Position numbers and translations under genes: made by a program. A stretch of DNA of 64,000 nt from Geomobilimonas luticola (GTDB lineage Bacteria; Desulfobacterota; Desulfuromonadia; Geobacterales; Geobacteraceae), in NCBI RefSeq assembly GCF_018476905.1, contig NZ_JAHCVK010000007.1:57709-121708 (forward strand), given 5' to 3'. The notes below the pieces were generated by a model. The model searched no databases. It saw only the letters and a program-made list of their open reading frames with translations, and had not been told where the DNA came from. Shown one piece after another: positions 52,722 to 61,622 of this stretch. The first letter of the stretch is position 1, and each line of letters opens with the position of its first letter.

Positions 52722-53753
52722 ATGGACGCCTGGCAAAAACAGCTGGCGGCCGCCATCACCGAGCCCGGAGAGATTTCCGCACGTTTCGGTGTGGACGTTG
52801 AACCGCTGCGGGAAGTGGTTGCCCGCTATCCCCTTCGGATCACCCCCCATTACCTCTCCCTCATCGAGGCGCCTGGGGACCCCATCTGGCGCCAATGCAT
52901 CCCCGATCCCCAGGAGCTTTCCGATCACCGGCAGGCCCCCGATCCGCTCAACGAGGAGGGGCTAAGCCCGGTCCCCGGTCTCATCCATCGCTACCCGGAC
53001 CGGGTTGTGCTCCTGGTGTCCAACGCCTGTGCCGTCTACTGCCGATTCTGCATGCGCAAGCGCCAGGTCGGCTGCGGCTCCCGGAATACCAACCGTGCAG
53101 CAGCCCTTGACTATATTGCCAAAACACCTGCCATTCGGGACGTCATCCTGTCGGGCGGGGATCCGCTGCTCCTCTCCGATGACGAACTGGCAGACATCCT
53201 CTCCCGTCTCCGCACCATACCCCACGTGGAGATGATCCGGATCGGCAGCCGGGTACCGGTGACCCTGCCGTCCCGCATCACTTCCCGGCTCTGTCGCCTT
53301 CTCAAGCGCTTCCATCCCCTTTACCTCAACACCCACTTCAACCACCCCCGCGAGCTTACTCCCCATGCAGCGGCAGCGTGCGGTCGGCTGGCTGACGCGG
53401 GCATTCCCCTGGGGAACCAGACGGTGCTGCTCAAGGGGGTCAACGACGACCCGGCTGTCATGAAACGGCTCATGCAGGGGCTTCTTGCCATCCGGGTACG
53501 CCCCTACTATATTCACCAGCTCGATCTCGTACGGGGGACCGGTCATTTCCGCACCGGCGTGCGACGGGGGCTTGAGATCATGGAAGGTCTGCGGGGATAT
53601 ACGTCGGGACTGGCAACCCCTTACTATGTCATCGATCTGCCGGGGGGAAAGGGGAAGGTTCCACTTCTTCCCGATAATGGCGAATGGCGGGGAAACAGGC
53701 TGCTGCTGCGGAACTACCATGGGGAATGCATCGAATACGAAGACCTGGGCTGA
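52722..53753 (+). CDS. KamA-family radical SAM aminomutase, EpmB-like
   Basis: A 343-residue radical SAM protein: cluster CRFCMRKRQVG after SNACAVY, and the segments SGGDPLLLSDDEL, THFNHPRELTP and GNQTVLLKGVND typical of lysine 2,3-aminomutase and EpmB. It is shorter than KamA and matches EpmB-type length; next to epmA and efp it probably isomerises lysine for EF-P modification. A bona fide lysine 2,3-aminomutase cannot be excluded. ATG 52722 is five bases after the pyrD stop region. Confidence 0.82.
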   Translation: MDAWQKQLAAAITEPGEISARFGVDVEPLREVVARYPLRITPHYLSLIEAPGDPIWRQCIPDPQELSDHRQAPDPLNEEGLSPVPGLIHRYPDRVVLLVSNACAVYCRFCMRKRQVGCGSRNTNRAAALDYIAKTPAIRDVILSGGDPLLLSDDELADILSRLRTIPHVEMIRIGSRVPVTLPSRITSRLCRLLKRFHPLYLNTHFNHPRELTPHAAAACGRLADAGIPLGNQTVLLKGVNDDPAVMKRLMQGLLAIRVRPYYIHQLDLVRGTGHFRTGVRRGLEIMEGLRGYTSGLATPYYVIDLPGGKGKVPLLPDNGEWRGNRLLLRNYHGECIEYEDLG

Positions 53754-53801
53754 GGCAGCTAACTTTAACTTTTCACTGATTACTTTTCACTTTTCACCGA
53801 T

Positions 53802-54725
53802 TCACAGTTCTTCCGGCGTGAAGGCCACCACATCGTCTATTCGCGCCGCGTCGAGGAGCACCATGACAAGCCGGTCCACACCCAGGGCAATTCCTGCAGA
53901 CGGTGGCATTGTCGCCAGTTCGGCAAGAAACGGTTCGGAGAGGGGATAAACCTGTCGTCGCAATTCTCCGCGTAATGCAGCCTCTTGTTCGAACCTTCTG
54001 CGCTGCTCGACCGGGTCGTTCAGCTCTGAAAAGGCGTTGGCCAGTTCCAACCCTCCGATATACAGCTCGAACCGCTCCGCAACACTGCTGTCGTCGGCTT
54101 TGAGACGTGCAAGGGCGCCGCGGGAGGCGGGATAGTCATGGATGAACGTGGGTCGTTCCATTCCAAGCTTCGGCTCTATTGACTCCACCATGATCTCGTC
54201 GAACCGGTCAAGGGCAAGAGCTTCCTCCATGGATATTTCACTGTAGCGATCAAATGCCTCCCGTACCGTCAACCGTTCCCACTCTCCTGCAAGCTCAATG
54301 GTGTTCCCCCGGTAACGGATAGCATTCCCCCTTGCCAGGGAAGCTGCCAGCGCCCGGACCAGCCCTTCGCAGTCGGTCATGATATCCCGGTAATCCGCAT
54401 TGGCCCGGTACCACTCCAGCATGGTAAATTCGGAGAGGTGGAGACGACCTCGCTCTTCGGCGCGCCAGCAGCGGCATACCTGGAACAGCCGGTCGTAGCC
54501 GGCCGCCAGCATGCGCTTCATACAGAGTTCGGGTGAAGTCTGGAGGAACCAGCCGTCCGCCGGAATGGCGTCGATGTGGGCTTCGGGGGCAGGGGCGGGA
54601 ATGCGAAGGGGGGTCTCGACTTCGAGATACCCCCCTTCCACAAAAAACCGCCTGATTTCCTGGATGATGGCCGCCCTGGCGGTGAGCGCGTTGCGCCGGG
54701 CCGCAAGGCTCCAGTTACCATTCAT
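53802..54725 (-). CDS. epmA: EF-P lysine lysyltransferase (EpmA/PoxA/GenX-like)
   Basis: A 307-residue class II LysRS catalytic core without the anticodon domain. Motif 2 appears in RLFQVCRCWRAEERGRLHLSEFTMLEWY; motif 3 in GIALGVDRLVMVLL. It attaches beta-lysine to the EF-P lysine. It is 3 bases after efp on the same strand and convergent with the EpmB-like gene. Confidence 0.9.
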   Translation of the reverse strand: MNGNWSLAARRNALTARAAIIQEIRRFFVEGGYLEVETPLRIPAPAPEAHIDAIPADGWFLQTSPELCMKRMLAAGYDRLFQVCRCWRAEERGRLHLSEFTMLEWYRANADYRDIMTDCEGLVRALAASLARGNAIRYRGNTIELAGEWERLTVREAFDRYSEISMEEALALDRFDEIMVESIEPKLGMERPTFIHDYPASRGALARLKADDSSVAERFELYIGGLELANAFSELNDPVEQRRRFEQEAALRGELRRQVYPLSEPFLAELATMPPSAGIALGVDRLVMVLLDAARIDDVVAFTPEEL

Positions 54726-54728
54726 GGG

Positions 54729-55292
54729 CTAACCTTTGACTCTCGTGGAATATTCCCCGGTCCGGGTGTCAATGGTAATCAGTTCTCCCTCTTCGATGAA
54801 GGGGGGGACGCGCAGCACGTAGCCGGTTTCCACCGTAGCCGGTTTGGAGTCGCTCCCCGAGGTGTCTCCCTTGGCCCACGGGTCGGTCTGGGTCACCCGC
54901 AGGTTGACGAAGTTGGGGATATCCACGCCGATTGCCTTTTCCCTGAAGAGGAGGATGCTGACCGGAAGGTTGTCGGTCAGGTAGTTCTTGGCGTCCCCCA
55001 TGGCTGCTTCGCTCACATGGACCTGTTCGTAGGTCTGGTTGTCCATGAAGCAGTAGTGGTCGTCCTCCTTGTAGAGGAACTGCATCTTCCGCTCTTCAAG
55101 GCTGGCCGGCTCGAAGGTTTCTCCCGAACGGTAGGTCCGGTCGAGAATGACGCCGGTAATCATGTTGCGCAGCTTGGTGCGGTAGAGGGCCTGCCCCTTG
55201 CCGGGTTTTGCGAAATCGAAGGCGATGACGAGGTAAGGGTCGCCGTCCAGGGTGACTTTCAATCCTTTTCTCAGGTCTGCTACGGTATACAT
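54729..55292 (-). CDS. efp: Elongation factor P
   Basis: A 187-residue EF-P that relieves ribosome stalling at polyproline. KPGKGQALYRTKLRNM carries the modified Lys32 (Lys34 in E. coli). The three beta-barrel domains and the end VTETGYVLRVPPFIEEGELI, TRTGEYSTRV are normal. Adjacent epmA and EpmB-like genes make the beta-lysylation pathway complete in one locus. Confidence 0.97.
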   Translation of the reverse strand: MYTVADLRKGLKVTLDGDPYLVIAFDFAKPGKGQALYRTKLRNMITGVILDRTYRSGETFEPASLEERKMQFLYKEDDHYCFMDNQTYEQVHVSEAAMGDAKNYLTDNLPVSILLFREKAIGVDIPNFVNLRVTQTDPWAKGDTSGSDSKPATVETGYVLRVPPFIEEGELITIDTRTGEYSTRVKG

Positions 55293-55511
55293 GGGTTTCG
55301 GTCCTTTGCCGTGTGAAATTTGAACTCTTTTTTCTACACTAAATATGCGCGTTTGTTAAGAAAAAAATGTACAAACGGCACACGACGTACCTTATTCTCA
55401 TTTTTGTCATAACTTCCGCATTTTCCGGTGTTTTGCGGGCAAATAGCAATTGACAAACCCGCCAGAAGCCGGCTACGATTGGGCCGTTTTAAAGCTCCCG
55501 GGGAGTGCTTG

Positions 55512-56171
55512 ATGCCGGCATTGGAAAAGATTCTCGTCATAGACGACAGCAAGGTCACCCAGATGCTGGTGAGGGATATCCTTGTCGGCTGCTACGAACT
55601 CACGTTCAGGGATGACGGCAGGTCGGGTATAGTGGCGGTGAAACAGGTTGTGCCGGACCTTATCCTGCTGGACGTTCGCCTGCCCGACATGGACGGTTTT
55701 ACTGTCTGCCGGGAACTGAAAGAAGACGAAACAACGCGGGACATTCCCGTTATATTCATCACTACCATGGATGCCGAATCGGAGCGGGTCCGGGGATTCG
55801 ACGCCGGTGCGGAGGATTACGTGGTAAAGCCGTTTTCCCTCCACGAGCTGCTGGCGAGGGTCAAGGTTCATCTTGCGTCCCGCAAGGCACGACGTCAAGA
55901 GGTGGAGCTTGAACGTCTGAACGTCTTCAGGGAGATGGCGGTTGCGCTCAGTCACGAGATCAATAACCCGTTGACAACGGTTTACGCCTATCTCCACCTT
56001 CTTCAAAAGGATGTCGGTCATTCTTCGGCGACAGCCAAGCAGGCGATAACGGGAATTCAGCAGGAACTGGAACGCATCCGGCTGATCACGGAACGGATGG
56101 CCAGGGCGACGGAAGCGGTCACCACCAATTATCGTCACGATATCAGTATGATCGATCTGCACAATCTCTAG
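55512..56171 (+). CDS. Response regulator with HisKA-like dimerisation domain, no ATPase domain
   Basis: A 219-residue protein: residues 1-125 are a receiver domain with ILVIDDSK, LILLDVRLPDMDGF and IFITTMD, KPFS, and residues 140-210 resemble a histidine-kinase dimerisation helix with an H-box (MAVALSHEINNPLTTVYAY). The HATPase domain is absent and no frameshift in it is visible downstream. The ATG has weak GGGGAG upstream. It precedes the full kinase by 14 bases and may provide a phosphotransfer His or a dimerising partner. Confidence 0.8.
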   Translation: MPALEKILVIDDSKVTQMLVRDILVGCYELTFRDDGRSGIVAVKQVVPDLILLDVRLPDMDGFTVCRELKEDETTRDIPVIFITTMDAESERVRGFDAGAEDYVVKPFSLHELLARVKVHLASRKARRQEVELERLNVFREMAVALSHEINNPLTTVYAYLHLLQKDVGHSSATAKQAITGIQQELERIRLITERMARATEAVTTNYRHDISMIDLHNL

Positions 56172-56185
56172 CAAAGGTCTACTGG

Positions 56186-57508
56186 ATGACTGAACAGAAG
56201 GGGCCTCATACCTCCAGAATAACGACGGATAGCAGCCATGCATCCCTGTGGAAGATTTTTATATCGGTCATAGCGATTGTTCTTTTTGCCGAAGCCACGA
56301 TCATGCTGGTTCTTCAGTTGTTTTTCTCCTCGCGGGCTCCTGCAGAGCGAGCATTTATCGATGTTTTTTTTCTCACCGTCATCCTCGTCCCCACCTTGTA
56401 CTTTTTTGTCACGAAGCCCCTCCTCGGTGAAATGTTGGAGAGCCTGCGCGCAGAGCAGGAACTTTCAGCTGCCTATCTGCAACTCCAGGAACGGAAGACC
56501 TTTGTAGAATCGGTCCTGACCAATATGCAGAGCGGCATCCTCGTTACTGACCCAGAATGCCAGATCAAGCTGGCTAACCCCTACGTCCTTGATTTCTTCA
56601 AATCAAGCCTGGAGGATATGATCGGCCGAAACTTAGCGGACATTGCTCCTGCTCTGTGTGATGCGGTCCGTACCGGTAGGGATACGGGCGAGGTGCCGCT
56701 CCATTATGACATATCCGACATAATCGTAGGGTTCCGCAGGTTTGACCTTAAGTCTCCCGACAGGGCAGTTACCGGTCATATCGTTTCCTTTATCGATCTT
56801 ACCGAAATCATCAGCATTCGCCGCGACCTGAGAATCAAGGAGCGGCTGGCGACCATGGGGGAGGTCGTGGCACGGGTTGCCCACGAAATCCGCAATCCTC
56901 TCTTCGGGATGACCGCCGTTGGGCAGATATTGTCAAAGGAGCTCGCCCTGACCCCCCCCCAGAAGGAGCTCATGGATTCACTTCTCAAAGAGGCCGGCAG
57001 GCTTAATCGCATGGTGGACGACCTGCTCTTCTGCTCCCGGGAGCCGAAACTGAATCGGCAGCTGTTCCCGTTGAAACAGATGATCGAAGAAACACTTCTG
57101 ATCAACGCACCCTTTGCCGCCGATCGAGGAGTGACCATGCGTTCGGATTTGACCGAACAGCGGGTAATGGTGGATGGGGATCAGGAGAAAATCGAGCAGG
57201 TGCTTCTGAATGTCCTGAAAAATGCCATCGAGGCGACACCGGGGGGGGGCAGCGTCGACGTAACGCTCGTTGCCGATCGGAAGGGGACACAGATAATGGT
57301 CTCCGATTCGGGGACCGGGATTCCCGACGACATCATGGAAAAGCTGTTCGACGTCTTTTTTACGACGAAGAAACACGGAGCGGGACTGGGTCTGAGTATC
57401 AGCAGAACCATCATCGAGTCGCACAATGGGACCCTGACAGCCCATAACAATCCTGACGGAGGGGCAACGTTCGTAATCGCGCTTCCCCAGCAGGGTAGGG
57501 TGGCATGA
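56186..57508 (+). CDS. Membrane-associated PAS histidine kinase
   Basis: A 440-residue kinase: two hydrophobic segments (about 22-48 and 58-76), PAS (about 105-205, SVLTNMQSGILVTDPECQIKLANPYV), HisKA with VARVAHEIRNPLFGMTAV, and HATPase (QVLLNVLKNAIEATPGGG, VSDSGTGIPDDIMEKLFDVFFTTK, GAGLGLSISRTI). It overlaps the NtrC-like gene by 4 bases and should be its cognate kinase. Confidence 0.92.
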   Translation: MTEQKGPHTSRITTDSSHASLWKIFISVIAIVLFAEATIMLVLQLFFSSRAPAERAFIDVFFLTVILVPTLYFFVTKPLLGEMLESLRAEQELSAAYLQLQERKTFVESVLTNMQSGILVTDPECQIKLANPYVLDFFKSSLEDMIGRNLADIAPALCDAVRTGRDTGEVPLHYDISDIIVGFRRFDLKSPDRAVTGHIVSFIDLTEIISIRRDLRIKERLATMGEVVARVAHEIRNPLFGMTAVGQILSKELALTPPQKELMDSLLKEAGRLNRMVDDLLFCSREPKLNRQLFPLKQMIEETLLINAPFAADRGVTMRSDLTEQRVMVDGDQEKIEQVLLNVLKNAIEATPGGGSVDVTLVADRKGTQIMVSDSGTGIPDDIMEKLFDVFFTTKKHGAGLGLSISRTIIESHNGTLTAHNNPDGGATFVIALPQQGRVA

Positions 57509-58854
57509 GAGCACTGGTTATAGATCGTGCCGACCGTACCCGTGCACAATTGTGCGGTTTCCTGAGAAATCGGGGATACGAGGTCGCTGTTGCCGATACG
57601 GGAGAGGAGGGAAAGCGGCTGACAAAGGAGTTTGTCCCAACGGTGGCTTTTGTTGCCCAGCATCTCCCCGACATGGGAGGGGACCTTCTCATCCCGCCGC
57701 TGACCAGCCAGGACGCCGGTACGCGGGTCATGATACTGGCGGAAGCTGTCGAACTCGACAAGGCGGTGCATGCCATGAAGCATGGTGCGGAGTATTATTT
57801 TGCCAAGCCACTCGACTTCGATCATGTGGGGATGATTCTTGACGGTGTCGAGGCATTGCAGCACTCTTCACGCGAAAATGAGCTTTCCCGGCGTCTCGAT
57901 CGGCGAAAGTCGAGCAGGACCCCTACCATCGGCGAATCGCCACAGATCATCAAGGTACAGCGTCTTATCAAGCTTCTCTCCCAGAACCCTACGACGCCGG
58001 TTCTCATCATGGGGGAATCGGGAAGCGGCAAGGAACTTGTTGCCCGATCGATCCACGAACTGAGTCTGGTTTCCGGCCCGCTGGTGGAGATCAATTGTGC
58101 ATCCCTGTCCGAAGCCCTGCTGGAGTCCGAACTGTTTGGCCATGAAAAGGGGGCTTTCACCGACGCTAAGGTGCAGAAGAAAGGGCTTTTTGAAATAGCG
58201 GCCGGTGGCACCATCTTTTTCGATGAGTTGGGAGAGATGCCCCTCACCATCCAGGCCAAACTTCTCAAGGTGCTCGATACCCACCTTTTCCGCCGGGTTG
58301 GCGGCACGACCGATATCAGAAGCAGTGCGCGATTCATGGCGGCGACCAACAGGGACCTCCCCCTGCTTGTCCGGGAAGGAAAGTTCCGGGAAGATCTCTA
58401 CTACCGGATAAATGTACTTCCGATTAAGCTTCCTTCTCTTCGTGACCGTGGCAACGATATCCTCCTCCTGGCGGACCACTACGTGCGCCTGCTGGGGGAT
58501 TCCATGGGAAGGGGCTACATGCGGCTGGCTCCGCCGGTTGAAGATATGCTGCTGGCCTACCGCTGGCCAGGCAATGTTCGCGAGTTGCGCAATGTTGTCG
58601 AACGGGCTCTTATACTGGCGGGGAACGGCCCCATAGCTCCCGAGCATCTCCCGTCCGAGATCAGAGGAATACCTTCTGTCGGGAAGAGTGGCGGGGAAAA
58701 CACGCGACTGCTTCCCCTCTGGCAGGTGGAAGAGGAGCACATCCGTCAGGTGCTCCATGCTACCAATGACAACCACTCTCGTACCGCCGCCATTCTGGGC
58801 ATCAGCCGCTCAACCCTCCTGGCAAAACTCAAGCGGATGGCACAGGTGCCCTGA
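57505..58854 (+). CDS. Sigma-54 activator of the NtrC family with degenerate receiver
   Basis: A 449-residue activator. The receiver (1-115) lacks the usual acceptor: where LLDxxLPD is expected the sequence is VAFVAQHLPD, and the acidic pair is reduced to IDRAD; the Lys in FAKPLD remains. The AAA+ domain has GESGSGKE, ELFGHEKGAFTDAKVQK (GAFTDA in place of GAFTGA), GGTIFFDELGEMP and WPGNVRELRNVVERA. A Fis-type helix-turn-helix ends the protein (HSRTAAILGISRSTLLAKLK). Probably activates the sigma-54 promoter at 59068 through palindromes nearby. Confidence 0.9.
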   Translation: MRALVIDRADRTRAQLCGFLRNRGYEVAVADTGEEGKRLTKEFVPTVAFVAQHLPDMGGDLLIPPLTSQDAGTRVMILAEAVELDKAVHAMKHGAEYYFAKPLDFDHVGMILDGVEALQHSSRENELSRRLDRRKSSRTPTIGESPQIIKVQRLIKLLSQNPTTPVLIMGESGSGKELVARSIHELSLVSGPLVEINCASLSEALLESELFGHEKGAFTDAKVQKKGLFEIAAGGTIFFDELGEMPLTIQAKLLKVLDTHLFRRVGGTTDIRSSARFMAATNRDLPLLVREGKFREDLYYRINVLPIKLPSLRDRGNDILLLADHYVRLLGDSMGRGYMRLAPPVEDMLLAYRWPGNVRELRNVVERALILAGNGPIAPEHLPSEIRGIPSVGKSGGENTRLLPLWQVEEEHIRQVLHATNDNHSRTAAILGISRSTLLAKLKRMAQVP

Positions 58855-58856
58855 AG

Positions 58857-58996
58857 TCGTACATGTACGAAATTCGGACACCAGGCGTGACCGCCGTTGA
58901 ACGCATCTCAATCCCCCGCCTTTACAGACCTTCCTAAAGATTAATTCATCCGTAGCGGAAATAGCTTCATATATTACTGTACGAAGTTCGTACAGT
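58857..58996. promoter_or_regulatory. Two GTAC-type palindromes, candidate activator binding sites
   Basis: TCGTACATGTACGA (58857-58870) and a 21-base palindrome with arms ACTGTACGAA and TTCGTACAGT around one G (58976-58996) share the core TCGTAC/GTACGA. They lie about 100 and 230 bases before the expected start of transcription from the sigma-54 promoter at 59068, a normal distance for upstream activating sites. Confidence 0.7.
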
Positions 58997-59067
58997 TGTG
59001 GGTGATCAATCCCCCAGCGATATCGTAACTATTTGTTAGCAGGCGATATTTTTGCCTGGTATCCATT

Positions 59068-59083
59068 TGGCACGATGTGTGCT
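59068..59083 (+). promoter_or_regulatory. Sigma-54 (-24/-12) promoter
   Basis: TGGCACGATGTGTGCT matches TGGCACG-N4-TTGC apart from one base, with the GG and GC 12 bases apart. It lies 50 bases before the receiver gene at 59134 and implies control of the chemotaxis-like cluster by an NtrC-type activator. Confidence 0.8.
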
Positions 59084-59133
59084 CTTTCGTTAACACAAAT
59101 TATTTTGAACCTGCAAGGAGGGCCCAAACAATC

Positions 59134-59508
59134 ATGAAAAAAATCCTCATCGTTGACGACGAACAATCCATCCTTCTCAGTCTTTCCTATGCGTTGAAGA
59201 CCGAAGGTGTGGAAGTCATAACCTGCAATGAAATAGAGCAGGCCGAAGAAGCGCTGGCAAATGCCCACTTCGATCTTGTCATTGCCGATATCCGGATGTC
59301 GGGGGTCAATGGCATCGAGGGGCTTGAACTCCTGAAGTACATCAAGGAGCGGTATTCCACCGAAGTAATCATTATGACCGGTTATGGTACTGCCGAAATC
59401 GAGACCCTCGCCTACACGCTCGGGGCGCTCCATTTTTTCAACAAACCGGTCGATATCACGGAACTCCTGTCGACGATCGAGAAGATCGGGATTCCGGTAA
59501 AAGGTTAA
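59134..59508 (+). CDS. Single-domain response regulator
   Basis: A 124-residue receiver: KILIVDDEQS, IADIRMSGVNG with the acceptor Asp, IMTGYG and NKPVD. The ATG at 59134 follows AAGGAGGG. It is the first gene downstream of the sigma-54 promoter and lies 43 bases before a CheY-type gene. No effector domain; output is unknown. Confidence 0.9.
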   Translation: MKKILIVDDEQSILLSLSYALKTEGVEVITCNEIEQAEEALANAHFDLVIADIRMSGVNGIEGLELLKYIKERYSTEVIIMTGYGTAEIETLAYTLGALHFFNKPVDITELLSTIEKIGIPVKG

Positions 59509-59550
59509 CGGACGCTATCTGTTACCACTCTCATAGTCAGTGAGGAAAGT

Positions 59551-59949
59551 ATGCTCAACAAAGTTCTCGTGGTTGACGATTCGGCGCTTATTCATCAGAT
59601 GTACCGACTGGTTTTGTCACGCTACGCGTGCGAGATCGCCGATGCCATGAACGGCCAGGAGGCGCTGGACGTGCTGGCCCAACAGGACGATATCCAGTTG
59701 ATACTGCTCGACATCAACATGCCGGTCATGAACGGCGTTCAGTTCCTCGAAAAGGCTACTGCTCTCGGGATTCAGCGTCGCCTTCCCATAATCGTCATCA
59801 GCACCGAAGGGAAGGAAGAGGATACGCTTAGAGCCCTCAAGCTGGGTGCGAAGGGGTATCTGAAAAAACCCTTTGCACCACCTGATCTCTACGCGTTGAT
59901 CGAACAGATCATTCCTGGCGCAGCGCCTGCGCAGACTGCAAAAGCCTAG
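59551..59949 (+). CDS. cheY: CheY-like response regulator
   Basis: A 132-residue receiver: VLVVDDSALIHQMY, LLDINMPVMNG (acceptor Asp), VISTEGKEED and KKPFAPPDL. Adjacent cheA and cheW mark it as the chemotaxis-type output regulator of this cluster. Confidence 0.88.
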   Translation: MLNKVLVVDDSALIHQMYRLVLSRYACEIADAMNGQEALDVLAQQDDIQLILLDINMPVMNGVQFLEKATALGIQRRLPIIVISTEGKEEDTLRALKLGAKGYLKKPFAPPDLYALIEQIIPGAAPAQTAKA

Positions 59950-59960
59950 AGGGGGATACG

Positions 59961-61622
59961 TTGGACACCATTGATATCTCGATTCTGCTCGACGAATACC
60001 TGGAAGACGCGTCGACCCATCTGGAGGCGGTGGAAGCCGGCCTTCTGGAACTGGAGCGACGTGCAGGCGAGACTCCCGACCGCTCGATTACGACCCTGCT
60101 CCTCGGTAATCTCCATACCCTGAAGGGGAATTCGGGGATGCTGGGGCTCACGCCGGTGCAGCAGTATGTACACAAACTGGAAAGCGTGCTCAAGGCAGTT
60201 TCGGAGCGGTCAACGCCATTGCCGGCCTCGTTTTACGAGACCTTCTACGGTGCCATCAACGTGCTGCGGGAAACCCTGCGCCGGCTTGCTGCAGATCCCC
60301 GGGAGCAGCTTGATTTCACCGATGAAATCATGGCCCTCGATTATGCGCTTGCCGGCGATGAAGCCGAATCAACCTCAGCGCCGCTTCCTCTCCCCAAGAA
60401 GGATGACTTTGCCTACATCACCCAGAAGTCCACAACCCTGCGGGTCAATTTCGAAAAGCTCGACGAACTGCTGAACCTGGTGGGGGAGTTGGTCATTCAC
60501 CGCACCTCGCTGTTGGCTCTGGAAAAGCGGGTCAAGGATACGGTCCAGGACCGGCAGCTTCTGGAAGCGTTTGCGGAGTCGAGCCAGCTGATCGGCAAAA
60601 GCGCCGGCGACCTGCGGGAGGCGATCATGAAAGCCCGCATGCTGCCGGTCAAGGTGGTGTTCCAGCGCTTTACCCGCCTGGTGCGGGACCTGTCTCTCCA
60701 ACACGGCAAAGAGATCAAGCTTGAATTCGAAGGTGAAGGGACTGAGCTGGACAAGACCGTCATCGACGAGATCGGCGAACCGCTCCTCCACCTGATCCGT
60801 AATGCGATCGATCACGGCATCGAAAAACCGGCTGCACGGCGCAAGCTGAAGAAGCCCGCTGTCGGGACGATCCGCCTGTCGGCACGGCACGAAAGCAGCC
60901 ATATCATCATCTCCGTCCAGGACGACGGGGGGGGGATCGATGGGGACAAGGTGCGGAAACAGGCATTGCACAAGGGGCTGATCGACAGTGAACAGGCAAG
61001 CTCCATGGATGATTACGAAGCGATGCAACTGCTCTTTCTCCCCGGTTTTTCCACCAGCAAGGAAGTGACCGAAACATCCGGCCGGGGGATCGGTCTCGAC
61101 GTGGTGAAGAACACCGTCAACTCATTTAACGGGTTGATTGACATCGACAGCCGACTTGGCGAGGGGACCATCTTCACCATCAAACTCCCCCTGACCCTGG
61201 CGATCATCAATGCCCTTATGGTCGAGGTGGCAGGGGAGACCTTCGCCATCCCTCTTTCCGGCGTTCTTGAGAGCATCAAGGTCGCCACCGGCGACATACA
61301 CCAGGTGGCAGACGGTGAGATCATCCAGTTGCGGGAAAGGCTTCTTCCCATCATCCATCTCGACCGTTTCTTCGGCCTGGCGCGGACAAAGGGCAACGAC
61401 GAAGAATACGTCGTCGTAGTCGGAAGCGGCGAGAAACGTGGCGGAATGGTCGTGGACCGGCTCATCGGCCAGCAGGAAGTGGTTATCAAGGGGATGGACG
61501 ACTATTTGGGAGATGTGCCGGGAATATCAGGGGCAACCGTGCTGGGGGATGGCAGGGTCGCCCTGATACTCGACATCGCATCGCTTGTACAGAAAACCAG
61601 ACGAGGAGGCACCCATGGCTGA
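59961..61622 (+). CDS. cheA: CheA-type chemotaxis histidine kinase without P2 domain
   Basis: A 553-residue kinase from a TTG start preceded by GAGGGGG. HPt domain about 1-110 with LHTLKGNSGMLG (phosphorylated His52), then directly the dimerisation (KLDELLNLVGELVIHRT), HATPase with HLIRNAIDHGIE, VQDDGGGID, FSTSKEVTETSGRGIGLDVV, and a CheW-like P5. P2, the CheY/CheB binding domain of E. coli CheA, is missing, which is common for alternative systems. Stop overlaps cheW. Confidence 0.94.
   Translation: MDTIDISILLDEYLEDASTHLEAVEAGLLELERRAGETPDRSITTLLLGNLHTLKGNSGMLGLTPVQQYVHKLESVLKAVSERSTPLPASFYETFYGAINVLRETLRRLAADPREQLDFTDEIMALDYALAGDEAESTSAPLPLPKKDDFAYITQKSTTLRVNFEKLDELLNLVGELVIHRTSLLALEKRVKDTVQDRQLLEAFAESSQLIGKSAGDLREAIMKARMLPVKVVFQRFTRLVRDLSLQHGKEIKLEFEGEGTELDKTVIDEIGEPLLHLIRNAIDHGIEKPAARRKLKKPAVGTIRLSARHESSHIIISVQDDGGGIDGDKVRKQALHKGLIDSEQASSMDDYEAMQLLFLPGFSTSKEVTETSGRGIGLDVVKNTVNSFNGLIDIDSRLGEGTIFTIKLPLTLAIINALMVEVAGETFAIPLSGVLESIKVATGDIHQVADGEIIQLRERLLPIIHLDRFFGLARTKGNDEEYVVVVGSGEKRGGMVVDRLIGQQEVVIKGMDDYLGDVPGISGATVLGDGRVALILDIASLVQKTRRGGTHG

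Noticed and set aside
58142..58170. GAFTDA instead of GAFTGA as proof of an inactive sigma-54 activator
   Set aside because: GAFTDA occurs in other functional members of the family, so it alone says little.
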